Shown here: piece after piece, positions 29,633 through 39,866 of the stretch
How positions within the stretch are numbered: position 1 is the first letter of the stretch
How the letters are laid out: each line of letters opens with the position of its first letter
Source of the DNA: Sinorhizobium sp. B11
GTDB lineage: Bacteria > Pseudomonadota > Alphaproteobacteria > Rhizobiales > Rhizobiaceae
Direction: 5' to 3'
Assembly: GCA_039725955.1 (NCBI GenBank)
Contig: CP091033.1
Location: 744,001 to 808,000 of the forward strand
Length of the DNA: 64,000 nucleotides
Notes under the pieces: generated by a model
What the model was told of the DNA's origin: nothing
Seen by the model: the letters and a program-made list of their open reading frames with translations, nothing else
The model's database searches: none
Position numbers and translations under genes: made by a program

Positions 29633-29859
29633 AGACACATTCCTTTCCTTCCTCGAAGTGGGGTTGTGCTTCTTGTTAGAGCGATAACAGGTTTTTGTGC
29701 GTCCCAGTGAGAGGATACGCAGCAGCGCCGATTTTGTTCCATCGACCAATGCGAGCGTTGAAGATTTTTGCAACGGAGCTTATCTGCTGCCGCGATGGAC
29801 CGCGGACGAAATTGCGGTAGAACGACAGACCTCCATCAAATCTGGAGGCCAGAGGGACC

Positions 29860-31041
29860 GTGACTATGCCGCGTTTGCAAGACCTGATCGACTGGATCAT
29901 TGCCGAAGGACTATCGGCGGACTCCATCGAGACCATTTTGCAGGGCGTCGCAGAACGACTGACGGATCTCGGATATCCGATCCTGCGTGCGTCTATAGCG
30001 ATGCCGTCGATCGATCCTATGCAGCGGGGATTTTCGGTCGCCTGGTATCGGTCTTCCGGCTTCTCGACGGAAGTTCAAGGGCATGATGAAGCGGGGCAGG
30101 AATTGTTCCGGCGCTCTCCCATCTTCTACCTCTTGGAAAACAATCTGCAATATGCCCGATGGCGATTGCCGCCGGGATCGGATGCTCCGCCGATTCCGTT
30201 GCTGACAGAGTTGGCTGAACTCGGAGCCACCGATTATCTGATGAAGCTCGTTTCATTCCCTGGCGATACGGCATTGGCGGGCGTCAGTTTCTCGATCGCC
30301 GTTGATGACCCCGACGGCTTTTCGGACAGGTTGATTGCAGATCTGGATAGATTGGTGCCGGCGTTGTCACTCGCGTGCTGCCGCATCGCGACCACACGGA
30401 TTGCGAGCGATGTTCTTGCTGTCTATACGGGCGCACGGACCAGCGGGCGTATCCTCAACGGTCATATCAGGCGCGGCGACGGAACCGCGATCTATGCCGC
30501 AATCCTTCTTGCCGATCTCAAGAACTTCACTTCGCTCAATGAAAAGCATCAACCCGAACGCATCGTTGCCTGGCTCAATGAGCACTTCCAGGCGATCGGC
30601 GCTCCGGTCGAGCAGGAGGGCGGTGAGATACTGAAGTTCATGGGCGACAGTCTGCTTGCCATATTCCCTGCCGATATCGACAACCCGGCCGAGGCATGCG
30701 GCCGCGCTCTGTCGGCGGCGCGAGCAGCCATGGGCGCCAATGCTGATGTCAATCGCAGGCGAGCAGACGCGGGAGAGCCGGAGCTTCTCGTCGATATCGT
30801 CCTTCACGTCGGCGAAGTGTTCTACGGGAATGTCGGCGCGGTCCGTCGGCTTGACTTCACTGCCATTGGCAGAGCGGTCAACGAGGCGGCACGCATGGAG
30901 AAGCTGGCCGACGAGATCGGCTATAGCCTGCTGGCATCCGCCGATTTCGTCGTTCAGGCGCCGGGTCGCTTCGAGAAAGCGGGCACGTTTCCGCTCAAGG
31001 GCGTCGCTCGCCCAGCAGCGATTTACGCCTGGCCGGACTGA
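29860..31041 (+). CDS. Class III adenylate/guanylate cyclase
   Basis: A 393-residue protein. The first 200 residues form an uncharacterised sensory-like region (LGYPILRASIAMPSIDPMQRG is frequent in rhizobial cyclases). The cyclase domain spans about 215-393. All key residues appear present: metal-binding Asp in LLADLKNFTSLNE and in KFMGDSLLAIFP, the adenine-selecting Lys (ILKFMGD) and Asp (RRLDFTAIG), and the transition-state Asn and Arg in GRAVNEAARMEKLA. This residue set predicts ATP as substrate. No membrane segment. The start may be the GTG at 29860 or the ATG two codons later. Confidence 0.9.
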   Translation: MTMPRLQDLIDWIIAEGLSADSIETILQGVAERLTDLGYPILRASIAMPSIDPMQRGFSVAWYRSSGFSTEVQGHDEAGQELFRRSPIFYLLENNLQYARWRLPPGSDAPPIPLLTELAELGATDYLMKLVSFPGDTALAGVSFSIAVDDPDGFSDRLIADLDRLVPALSLACCRIATTRIASDVLAVYTGARTSGRILNGHIRRGDGTAIYAAILLADLKNFTSLNEKHQPERIVAWLNEHFQAIGAPVEQEGGEILKFMGDSLLAIFPADIDNPAEACGRALSAARAAMGANADVNRRRADAGEPELLVDIVLHVGEVFYGNVGAVRRLDFTAIGRAVNEAARMEKLADEIGYSLLASADFVVQAPGRFEKAGTFPLKGVARPAAIYAWPD

Positions 31042-31337
31042 TCAGCCCGGTTGAGCTAGATTGACGCAAACAGAGGGGCGTTTCCATGAACGCATCGTCA
31101 GGCCGATCGGCTCGCGTGCGCCGCCGGCCGTCGCATTGCAGGGAATGGAGGGTAGGCGCCATCTCTCGCGCCGACTGCGTGTCTTGGGACCCGGACTAAC
31201 GATGTTGGCCGCCGGCGCGGGGTCCATCATCGTTGCGGCTGGCGGTTTGTATCGGTCGTCCCTGTATTGCGTTCGTCCGCGCAACCAGTCCATTCATCAG
31301 CAATCGAAGTATGAATCTCATTGCCGCGCCCACCGGG
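31042..31337. other. Intergenic region without a recognised feature
   Basis: 296 bases between the convergent cyclase and allophanate hydrolase genes. Short frames on both strands show no domain, no convincing ribosome-binding site and no family resemblance. I see no strong hairpin. Confidence 0.4.
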
Positions 31338-33143
31338 TCAGGCGGCAGACGTGCGGCGCATATAGCCGCGCCAGCCGCCGAGTGCAGTGATCTCTTCCGC
31401 ATTCTTCACCGCATGGGATTCGCAGAGGAAGCAGGATACGCTCGATCCGTCCTCCAGCGTGACCTTGCCGATGCCGAGGGGTGCTGGGATCTTGGCGACA
31501 AAACGGCCGAATCCATCAGGCGGCAGCGCCCAGACCTCGACCTCCAGTCCACGCCCGTCATAGCCCGGTTCGCGAATGAGGCCAGGCTTTTGGGGCACGG
31601 TATTCGGCAGCACGAAAAGGCGATAGTCGCCTGTGGTGCGGCAGGCCTTTACCAACGTGCCGCCCAATGTTGTCAGCTCGTGATTGAGCGGCATGCCCGT
31701 CAAATGCGCACCGACCACCGCGATGGCGATGGTATTGTCTGACGGCAAGGCGACACGGCTCGGCTCGGGGACGGCCGCACCGCGATCAATCCCCATGCCG
31801 GCAGCAGCAGCACGATGTAGTGCGTCGGCAAGCGGGGCCAGCGCATCATCGGTGAAAGCCGGCGCAATCAGCGTCACGCCACCAGGCAGACCATTGCTGC
31901 CGAAGCCAGCAGGGACGGCGATGGCCGCGCAATCGAGCAGGTTGACGAAATTCGTATAGCGACCCAGTCGGCCGTTGAGAACGATCGGATCGGCCTGCAT
32001 GTCGGCAACCTTGTAGGTCGTCGGGGCCGTCGGCAGCAACAGGATATCCGCTTTTGCCCATTCGGCTTCCGTCTTGCGCCTGAGTTCTTCGAGCTTGTAA
32101 CGGCCGTTGAAAGCCTCAACGGCTGTCTTGCCTTTCGCACCTTCGATGATCTTGCGAACCGTCGGATCGAAGTCGGCGGCATTGCTGGTCAGAAAGTCCT
32201 CGACAGCTGCCAGACGCTCGGCAACCCAGGGGCCGTCATACAGAAGCGCAGCCGCCTCGCGGAACGGAACATAGTCGAACGGAACGATAGTAGCGCCGAG
32301 TGCCTTCAGACGCTCGATCGCCTGATCGTAAAGCGCCTCAACATCGGTATCGCCGAAGAACTCGCGTTCCGCACCTGCGAGAACGCCGACGCGCAGGCCC
32401 GTGCCCGGCAGGGTGGCGGGCTTGGCACGCCGCGAAAAGGCATCGGCAGCATCAAAGCCCTCAGCGATCTTGCGGATCGCGACCCCGTCACCAACGGTCG
32501 GCGCGAAGATCGTGATGCAATCGACGCTCTTGCAGGCAGGCACCGCGCCCGTATTTGGCAGCAGGCCCGGCGTCGGCTTGATGCCGACGAGATTGTTGAA
32601 GGCGGCCGGCACGCGGCCGGAACCGGCCGTATCCGTGCCGAGCGCGAAGGTGGCGAGGCCGGAGGCCACCGTCACCGCCGAACCGGAGCTCGAGCCGCCC
32701 GAAATATAGTCGGCGTCAAAGACCGAACGCGGCGCGCCATAGGGTGAGCGCGTGCCGTTGAGACCGGTCGCAAACTGGTCGAGATTGGTCTTTCCGATCA
32801 CGATCGCGCCGGCTGCCCGCAATCTAGCAACGACAGTTGCATCCTTCTCGGGATGATAGGTGAAGGCCGGGCAGGCTGCGGTAGTCGGCAACCCCGCCAC
32901 GTCGATATTGTCCTTGACGGCGAAGGGAATGCCCCAAAGCGGCAGGCTGTTCGGCTGCGGCGCACGCTCCATCAGGGCTCGAGCTTCGGACCGCAACACC
33001 TCATCAGGCGTCGGTGTGATGAAGATTGCCGGATCCTTAGAGGCGGCCCGACGAGCAATGACCGTCTCGATGATCTCGAGCGGGCTTTGGCCGGCCTCAT
33101 AGGCTGCGCGAAGACTTGTCAGATCAAGAATGGTCGGCAGCAT
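31338..33143 (-). CDS. atzF: Allophanate hydrolase
   Basis: A 601-residue enzyme splitting allophanate into ammonia and CO2. The amidase-signature domain (about 1-440) shows the Ser-cisSer-Lys triad: Lys in FAVKDNIDVAG, Ser in SGGSSSGSAV, and nucleophile Ser in LGTDTAGSGRVPAA. A C-terminal domain of about 130 residues, typical of AtzF-type enzymes, follows GIDRGAAV. It is the last gene of the riboswitch-led operon, 3 bases after the carboxylase gene. In guanidine catabolism it finishes the pathway after carboxyguanidine is deiminated to allophanate. Confidence 0.92.
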   Translation of the reverse strand: MLPTILDLTSLRAAYEAGQSPLEIIETVIARRAASKDPAIFITPTPDEVLRSEARALMERAPQPNSLPLWGIPFAVKDNIDVAGLPTTAACPAFTYHPEKDATVVARLRAAGAIVIGKTNLDQFATGLNGTRSPYGAPRSVFDADYISGGSSSGSAVTVASGLATFALGTDTAGSGRVPAAFNNLVGIKPTPGLLPNTGAVPACKSVDCITIFAPTVGDGVAIRKIAEGFDAADAFSRRAKPATLPGTGLRVGVLAGAEREFFGDTDVEALYDQAIERLKALGATIVPFDYVPFREAAALLYDGPWVAERLAAVEDFLTSNAADFDPTVRKIIEGAKGKTAVEAFNGRYKLEELRRKTEAEWAKADILLLPTAPTTYKVADMQADPIVLNGRLGRYTNFVNLLDCAAIAVPAGFGSNGLPGGVTLIAPAFTDDALAPLADALHRAAAAGMGIDRGAAVPEPSRVALPSDNTIAIAVVGAHLTGMPLNHELTTLGGTLVKACRTTGDYRLFVLPNTVPQKPGLIREPGYDGRGLEVEVWALPPDGFGRFVAKIPAPLGIGKVTLEDGSSVSCFLCESHAVKNAEEITALGGWRGYMRRTSAA

Positions 33144-33146
33144 GGG

Positions 33147-36100
33147 TCAGCACTCCTCTAGAACAACAATGATATCGCCCGCTTTGACGTTTCGTCCGGG
33201 GCCGGCGCGCAGGTCGCGGACGCGGCCTGGCGCATGTGCGGTGACGTTGATTTCCATTTTCATGGATTCGATGATGGCAAGCGTATCTCCGGCTGCGACC
33301 GGTGCGCCCGGCTCGACCAGCAGTTTCCAGATATTGCCGGGCACGGCGCTGGCAACCCCGAAGCATCCCTCGGGAATGTCCCCATCCGGGCTCTCGCCGG
33401 TGCCTTCGTCGGTGACAAAGCTGTCGAGTCCGGCTTCCTTCCAGCGCTGGCGCTCGGCATCGAAGGCGGCCTGCTGGCGTGTCTTGAAGGCTCCGATCGA
33501 AGATGCATTCGCCTGCAATTCCCGCTCATAGGCGGCGTAGGAAAATTCCGTCTCCTCGATGCGGACGGGATAACCACCATGCGGGAAGGCGCCGCGGGCT
33601 TCGGCCAACTCCTGATGGCTGACCGGGAAGAAGCGGATCTGATCGAAGAAATCGAGCAGCCACGGCTTGTCCTTGGCAAAGACCGGCGTCTGCCGCCAGG
33701 TATTCCAGACCTGGATGGTGCGGCCGAACAGTTGGTAACCGCCGGGGCCTTCCATGCCGTAGATGCACATATAGGCCCCGCCGATACCAACGGCATTTTC
33801 GGGCGTCCAGGTGCGGGCGGGATTGTATTTCGTCGTCACCAGCCGATGGCGGGGATCGACCGGAGTGGCGACCGGCGCGCCGAGATAGACGTCACCGAGG
33901 CCGAGCACGAGATAGCTTGCATCGAAAACGACATCGCGCACCGCCTGTTCGTCCGCCAGCCCATTGATGCGGCGGATGAACTCGATATTGGACGGGCACC
34001 AGGGCGCATTCGGCCGCACGAGTTCCTGATATTTGCGCATGGCAAGTTCCGCGTCCGGATCATTCCAGGAGAGCGGTAGATGCACGATGCGGCTCGGTAC
34101 CTTGACGTCCTGCGCCGCCGGCAGGCTCGCTTCGATCTCGGCCAGCAGCCCGAGCAGGCGTTTGCGGGTCAGCGATGTACCGTCATAGTGGATCTGCAGT
34201 GAGCGAATGCCGGGCGTGAGATCGATGATGCCGGGCAGACGCGCTTGCGACACCGCTTGCATCAAAAGATGCACCCTGAGCCGCAGTGCGATATCGAGCG
34301 ACATCGGCCCATATTCGACCAACAGGTTGTCATCACCCTGACGGCGATAGACGACAGAGACTGGTCCGTCTTCACGCTTGCCAATAACGGGCGAGCCCAT
34401 CTCTTCCTTCGCTCGATGCACGACCGGTCCGGCGATCGGATCGTCCTGCCGTGCAACGGGATGGAAGCGGATGCGATCACCTGGCTTGAACTGGCCCATC
34501 TTCCATTGTTCGTCGCGAGCGATCACCGCAGGGCAGACGAAGCCGCCGAGGCTCGGCCCGTCCGGCCCGAGGATGATCGGCATGTCGCCGGTGAAATCGA
34601 TCGCGCCGATGGCATAGGCGTTGTCATGCAGGTTGGACGGATGAAGGCCGGCTTCGCCACCATCGCTGCGCGCCCATTTCGGTGCAGGACCGATCAGGCG
34701 CACCCCGGTGCGGGCGCTGTTGAAATGCACCTCGTAGCTCGTCGAAAAGAGCGTCTCGATATCGCCGTCCTCGAAGAAATCTGGCGCACCATGCGGACCG
34801 TAGATGACGCCGACATCCCATTCGCGCGTCAGTTCTGCCGCTTCGGTTGCCGGTGTCGGCGCTTTGGAGGGCGCCTGACGGGCAAGATGCAAAACATGGC
34901 CGGTCTTCAGCGTGCCGGTGGCGTTGCCGCCGAACTGGCCGAGCCCGAACGTGGCCCGCGAGCCAAGCACGACCGGGGCGGCGAAACCGCCTGCTACGGC
35001 GAGGTAAGCGCGCTGCCCAGGTCCATCGATGCTGCCGATTACGAGGGTCCGGCCGGCGCGGACGGTAACGGCCTCGTCATGCGGCAGTTTCTCACCATCG
35101 ACGCTCATTGGCATCCTGGCGCCGGCAAGGGCGATCACGGTGTCGGTATGGAATTTCAGGACCGGACCTGAGACCGTCAGTTCCAATGCTGCGACCGCAT
35201 CGCTGTTGCCGACGAGACGGTTGGCATGCCGGAACGAGCGCTCGTCCATCGGCCCGCTCGGCGGCACGCCGACGTGCCAGAGCCCAAGTCGGCCGGGCAA
35301 TTCCTGGATGCTCGATTGGGCACCGGGTGCGATGACCTCAATCACATCAGGCACGAAGGAAAAGTCGCGCAGCGCCGTCGTTGCCACCTTGCCGCCGGCA
35401 AGCAACTCGGAGCCGGCAATGGCGCGCAAATAATCGAGATTGGTCTCGATGCCTGATATCGATGTTTCGGCAAGGGCCGACTTGAGCTTTTCGATCGCCG
35501 CCGGTCGATCTTCGGCCGAGACGATCACCTTGGCGAGCATCGGGTCGTAGAAGGGTGTTACTTCCGTGCCGGTCTCGATCCAGCCGTCGATACGCACATC
35601 TTCGGGAAAGGCGACTTCGGTCAGCAGGCCAGCGCTCGGGCGGAAATCGGCATGCGGCATCTCGGCATAGACGCGCGCTTCGATCGCCACTCCCTTCTGC
35701 TGCAGAGCCTCCGCGCCCGAGAGCACAGCTTCGCCCGCAGCCTGGCGGATCATCCATTCGACGAGATCGAGGCCGAACACGGCTTCGGTGACAGGATGTT
35801 CCACTTGCAGACGAGTGTTGACCTCGAGGAAGTAGAACTCCTCGCGAATGGGATCGTAGATGAGTTCGACGGTACCGGCGGACTCGTAGGAGACCGCCGA
35901 ACCGAGATCGACCGCTGCCTTGTGCAAACGCGCACGCGTGGCGGCTGAGAGGCCGGGGGCAGGGGTCTCCTCGACCACCTTCTGGTTCCGCCGCTGCAGC
36001 GAGCAGTCGCGCTCGCCGAGCGCGATGACCTTGCCTTTTCCGTCGCCGAAGATCTGAACTTCGACATGGCGGGCTTCGGCCACGAAACGCTCGATATAGA

Positions 36101-36687
36101 CGCGCGCATCGCCAAAGCTCGCCCGCGCAGTGCGCTGCACGCTTTCGAAGGACGCCTTCAGGGTTTCGGCATCGGCACAGAGCTGCATGCCGATGCCACC
36201 CGCCGCCAGCCGTGCTTTTCAGCATGACGGGATAGCCGATCGCTTCGGCTGCAGCGAGCGCTTCATCCGCGTTTGAAAGCAAGCCGGTGCCGGGCAGCAG
36301 CGGCACGCCGCTCGCCTTGGCAAGTTCGCGCGCCGTATGTTTCAGACCGAAGGCCGAAAGGTGTTCGGGACCGGGGCCAATGAAGGCGATGCCTTCGGCG
36401 GCAAGGCGCTCGGCAAAACCGATGTTTTCCGACAGGAAGCCGTAGCCGGGATGAACAGCCTCTGCTCCTGTGGCCTTGCAGGCGGCAATCACGGCATCGA
36501 TATTGAGATAGCTTTCGCTGGCCGGCGCCGGGCCGAGGCGGACAGCCTCATCGGCCATCAGGGCGGGCCTGGCGAAACGGTCGGCATCGGAATAGACGGC
36601 GACGGACGCAATACCCATTCGTCGCAGTGTCTTGATGACCCGGATGGCGATTTCGCCCCGGTTGGCGATCAGGACTTTCTTGAACAT
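33147..36687 (-). pseudogene. Biotin-dependent guanidine (urea-type) carboxylase, interrupted by a +1 frameshift
   Basis: Full length would be about 1179 residues: biotin carboxylase ([18 protein letters not shown] to about 450), carboxyltransferase/AHS-type domains, and a C-terminal biotinyl domain with the ESMKME lysine. The frame is broken at 36199-36201, where a GG appears as GGG inside the ATP-grasp glycine loop: STAGGG should continue GIGMQLC but reads WHRHAA. Deleting one base restores the frame to the end. Downstream reading is intact, so this is either a very recent mutation or an assembly/sequencing error. Paralogy to urea carboxylase explains likely annotation as such, but the guanidine-I riboswitch argues for guanidine as substrate. 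Confidence 0.87.
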
Positions 36688-36689
36688 GA

Positions 36690-37340
36690 TCAGGCCTCGC
36701 CGTCCCAGATCAGCACCCGGATCGGCGTCGGATCAAAGCCGTTGCAGGGATTGTTGATCTGCGGGCAGTTGGAGATGACGCAGAGCACGTCCATCTCGGC
36801 GACGAGTTCGACATAATCGCCCGGTGCGGAAATGCCGTCCACGATCGTCATCTCGCCATTTGGCTTGATCGGCACGTTCATGAAGAAATTGATGTTCGGC
36901 ACGATATCGCGCTTGCCCATGCCGTGCTTGCTGACTTCGAGTACGAAATTGTCGCGGCAGGCATGCAGATATTTGGTGCCATGGCCGAAGCGTACCGTGT
37001 TGCTCTCGCAGGAGCAGGCACCGGCCGAAGTGTCATGACGGCCGCAGCTGTCGGCCGTCATGGTCAGCATGACATTGCCTTCGTTCGACATGATTTTCGT
37101 GCCGATGCCGATATAGGCTGCACCCTGCATGCGCATCGTATCCTGATTGGAATAGCGCTCGGAGAAATCATCGGCACGATAGAAGAGCGTGTCGATCGCC
37201 TGCTGGCCAAAACTGTCCTCGATGCGGATCGTCTGGCCCTTGCGCACGATGCCGGACCACGGGGCTTCGGCCGCAATGAAATGATCCTGAGCGGCGTTCT
37301 GCGGGCTGCGGGCAGCGGAGGTCTGGATGAAATCGGACAT
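36690..37340 (-). CDS. DUF1989 urea amidolyase-associated protein (UAAP2; probable carboxyguanidine deiminase subunit)
   Basis: A 216-residue protein of the DUF1989 family. Visible landmarks are [10 protein letters not shown], the cysteine-rich [50 protein letters not shown] and [20 protein letters not shown]. Homologues work as a pair with UAAP1; in guanidine degraders such pairs (CgdAB) deiminate carboxyguanidine to allophanate. The start at 37340 has an excellent GAGGAGG ribosome-binding site. It lies 10 bases after UAAP1 and 2 bases before the carboxylase gene. Confidence 0.88.
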   Translation of the reverse strand: MSDFIQTSAARSPQNAAQDHFIAAEAPWSGIVRKGQTIRIEDSFGQQAIDTLFYRADDFSERYSNQDTMRMQGAAYIGIGTKIMSNEGNVMLTMTADSCGRHDTSAGACSCESNTVRFGHGTKYLHACRDNFVLEVSKHGMGKRDIVPNINFFMNVPIKPNGEMTIVDGISAPGDYVELVAEMDVLCVISNCPQINNPCNGFDPTPIRVLIWDGEA

Positions 37341-37350
37341 CGTTTCCTCC

Positions 37351-38172
37351 TCAGGCCTGCAGCAAGGTGTTGTTTTCGAAGCCGCGCACGGCTTCGGCGG
37401 TCGCCGTGCTGCAAAGATCGTCCGCAGCCGGCACGGGTGCCTTGTAGCGGGTGATGACAACGGGCTTCGGTTGGTAGATGGGGTCCGGGTCAAGCGGATG
37501 CGGGCAATTGGAGAAGCCGACCAGCATGTCCATCTCGGCGCGCAGTTCGACGTAATCGCCGCTGTTGGAGCGTTTGCCCTGCCAGCCGAAACCGCCGGCC
37601 TCGGCAAGGCGCACGGGCGCGAAGAGGTTGAGGATAGCAGGAATATCGCGACGGTCGAGGCCGAGCTTGACGGCAACGAGGATAAGGTTGTCTCGGGTGT
37701 TGCGGGTCTTTTCGCCGGGATATTTCGCCGCGTTCGAGGCCGCAGTCGAGCCTCCCATCAGGCAGTCATGGGCACCGGAACTATCCTCAATCATCGAGAA
37801 CATGACGCGGCCCATGTCGGAAAAGATCACACGTCCCTTACCGAGCGCCGTCGTCCACTGGACCTTGGCCGTATCGACGAGGTTGATCCGTTCGCTCGTA
37901 TCGGTGGCATTCCAGGCGACGAGCGCCACCGTTGAATTGCCCTCGGCCTGATCGACCCGGATCGCCTCGCCGCGCTGAAGTTTGGTGGACCAGCACCAGC
38001 CGCCGGGAATGGTTTCCTGATGGATGACCGCGGCGGCTTCGATCGCCGGCGCCGGCAGCGCGCTTGGGCCGGGCAGGGCCTTGGGCGCGAATTCCAGACC
38101 CTTCTTCTGATGCTCTTCGTAGCGCGCGCGATTGGCGGCGATCTCTTCGGGCGAGCGTCTCACATGCATCAT
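37351..38172 (-). CDS. DUF1989 urea amidolyase-associated protein (UAAP1; probable carboxyguanidine deiminase subunit)
   Basis: A 273-residue DUF1989 protein, paralogous to its downstream neighbour, with GEAIRVDQAEGNSTVALVAWNA, the DSSGAHDCLMGGSTAASN metal/active-site-like segment, RDNLILVAVKLGLDRRDIPAILNLFAPV and YVELRAEMDMLVGFSNCPHPLDP. The N-terminal 60 residues are charged (SPEEIAANRARYEEHQKKG), as in the UAAP1 group. The ATG overlaps the stop of the ATPase gene by ATGA. Together with UAAP2 it is inferred to release ammonia from carboxyguanidine; which subunit matches CgdA or CgdB I leave open. Confidence 0.88.
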   Translation of the reverse strand: MMHVRRSPEEIAANRARYEEHQKKGLEFAPKALPGPSALPAPAIEAAAVIHQETIPGGWCWSTKLQRGEAIRVDQAEGNSTVALVAWNATDTSERINLVDTAKVQWTTALGKGRVIFSDMGRVMFSMIEDSSGAHDCLMGGSTAASNAAKYPGEKTRNTRDNLILVAVKLGLDRRDIPAILNLFAPVRLAEAGGFGWQGKRSNSGDYVELRAEMDMLVGFSNCPHPLDPDPIYQPKPVVITRYKAPVPAADDLCSTATAEAVRGFENNTLLQA

Positions 38173-38993
38173 AGCATCTCTCCTGATGGTGCCAGGTCGT
38201 CCCGGCCATGCCCCAGGGAAGCGACCGGGCCGTCCCGGTCGGGGCTGAAAATCGATGACTGGCCGGCAAGGCGCGGCGGCCAGATGGAAATGTCCTTGGT
38301 GATAGTGGCGCCGTAGCGCTCTTTCTCTTCGGGCCGGTCACGGCGGCGCTCGAAGGCGACGACGCGGCTGGCGAGCGTGAAGGCCTCGCGCATGTCATGC
38401 GTCACCATGACGACGGTCATCTGCGTTTCGTGCCAGAGCCGCTTCATCAGCGTGTGGATCTCTGCGCGGATGCCGGGGTCGAGCGCGCCGAAAGGTTCGT
38501 CCAGCAACAGCACCTTCGGCTTCATGATGAGTGCTTGGGCGAGCGCTAGGCGCTGCTGCATGCCGCCGGAAAGCTGTGCTGGATATTTGCTTTCCGAACC
38601 GGCGAGCCCGACCTCTGAAATCAGCTGGCGCGCTGCCTCGATGGCGTTGCGGCGAGCTTCGCCGAAGAGCTTGGCCTTGTAGCGCGCGGCTGACAATTCC
38701 TTGCCGAGCAGCACATTGCCGAGCACTGTCAGATGCGGAAAGACGGAATAGCGCTGGAAAACGACGCCGCGATCCGGTCCCGGTTCCGGCGGCAGCGGCT
38801 CGCCGTCGAGCAGGATCTTGCCTTTCGTCGGCTGCTCCTGGCCGAGCAGCATGCGCAGAAAGGTGGTCTTGCCGCAGCCCGACGGGCCGACGAGGGCGAC
38901 AAAGGCGCGGGAGGCGACGGTCAGCGACACGTCCTCAAGCACGATCTGGTCGCCATATTCCTTCCAGACTTTTTCGATCTTCAATTCGCTCAT
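38169..38993 (-). CDS. ABC transporter ATP-binding protein (nitrate/taurine/guanidine-type)
   Basis: A 274-residue ATPase of the TauB/SsuB/NrtD class: Walker A GPSGCGKTT near residue 40, Q-loop VVFQRYSVFPHLTVLGN, signature LSGGMQQRLALAQAL, Walker B VLLLDEPFGALDPG, switch His in VTHDMREA. The start at 38993 is the ATG overlapping the permease stop. With the permease and binding protein upstream it forms an importer placed directly under the guanidine-I riboswitch, so guanidine or a related cation is the likely cargo. Confidence 0.92.
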   Translation of the reverse strand: MSELKIEKVWKEYGDQIVLEDVSLTVASRAFVALVGPSGCGKTTFLRMLLGQEQPTKGKILLDGEPLPPEPGPDRGVVFQRYSVFPHLTVLGNVLLGKELSAARYKAKLFGEARRNAIEAARQLISEVGLAGSESKYPAQLSGGMQQRLALAQALIMKPKVLLLDEPFGALDPGIRAEIHTLMKRLWHETQMTVVMVTHDMREAFTLASRVVAFERRRDRPEEKERYGATITKDISIWPPRLAGQSSIFSPDRDGPVASLGHGRDDLAPSGEML

Positions 38994-39808
38994 GCCTGTT
39001 TCTCCAGCTCCGACCAGGGGAAGACGGCGATGCGCAGGCGATCGAGCAGTGCATTCATGATCACGGCAAGCAGTGTGATCCAGACGACATAGGGGAAGAT
39101 GATATCCATCGAGAGATAGCGGCGGACGAGGAAGATGCGGTAGCCGAGACCGGAATCCGACGAGATCGCTTCGGCCGCGATGAGGAACAGCCAGGCCGGG
39201 CCGAGTTGCAGTCTGAGGCAGGTGATCAAACGCGGCAGGATCTGCGGCAACACGACCCGTAGGCCGATCTGCCACGAGGTGCCGCCAAGCGTTTCGGCCT
39301 TGACGATCTGTTCGCGCGGCAGCTCCAGCGCCTTCAGCGCCAGATCGCGGACCATCGTCGGCGCGACACCGATGACGATGAGGGCGATCTTCGAAGTTTC
39401 TCCGAGCCCCATGACGATGAAGAGGATCGGCAGCAGCGCCAGCGGCGGCACCATGGAGATCACGGCGATGAAAGGGGCAAGCAACGCCCTCAGATAGGGC
39501 AGTATGCCGATCAGCATGCCCACGACAAGCGCGATCGCCGTGGAGATGCCGAGGCCGGATAGCAGGCGGATCAGGCTCGCCCCGGTATCCGACCAAAGCA
39601 GATACTCGCCGGTGCGCGGGTCAGCGACGAAGGCTAGACGGTTAATCGCATCGGCAAATCCCGCAAGGCTCGGCAGAAGCTTGTCATTGGCGTTCTCCGC
39701 CAGTCGCGCAGCCGAGCCGAAGGCATAGGCAAGGGCGAGCAGCACGAAGGGCAGCAGCATCAAGGCAAACTGTGCGCCCCGGCTTGGCCTCGTGTTGATC
39801 CAACGCAT
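38990..39808 (-). CDS. ABC transporter permease (TauC/SsuC type)
   Basis: A 272-residue permease with about six helices, starting FALMLLPFVLLALAYAFGSA. The EAA-like loop ALELPREQIVKAETLGGTSWQI sits near residue 165, and the C-terminal helix YVVWITLLAVIMNALLDRL is family-typical. The long stretch between helices 1 and 2, with ADPRTGEYLLWSDTGASLIRLLSGL, matches this class. It lies 58 bases after the binding-protein gene and overlaps the ATPase gene by ATGA. Confidence 0.9.
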   Translation of the reverse strand: MRWINTRPSRGAQFALMLLPFVLLALAYAFGSAARLAENANDKLLPSLAGFADAINRLAFVADPRTGEYLLWSDTGASLIRLLSGLGISTAIALVVGMLIGILPYLRALLAPFIAVISMVPPLALLPILFIVMGLGETSKIALIVIGVAPTMVRDLALKALELPREQIVKAETLGGTSWQIGLRVVLPQILPRLITCLRLQLGPAWLFLIAAEAISSDSGLGYRIFLVRRYLSMDIIFPYVVWITLLAVIMNALLDRLRIAVFPWSELEKQA

Positions 39809-39866
39809 GGGAAATGCTCCGCTGGTGAAGATGGGGAGACGCGATTAAGCCGCGCCTCCGTTGCGA

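Noticed and set aside
31061..31390. Open frames on both strands between the cyclase and allophanate hydrolase genes
   Set aside because: They overlap each other and the end of the hydrolase gene, with no domain or start signal.
33147..36687. Calling the carboxylase operon urea utilisation (urea amidolyase)
   Set aside because: Similarity is real, but the guanidine-I riboswitch and DUF1989 pair point to guanidine.
35347..36687. A separate 446-residue protein from the carboxylase start frame
   Set aside because: After the glycine loop the frame is out of register: its translation there is an arginine-rich shadow. It is the 5' part of the frameshifted carboxylase.
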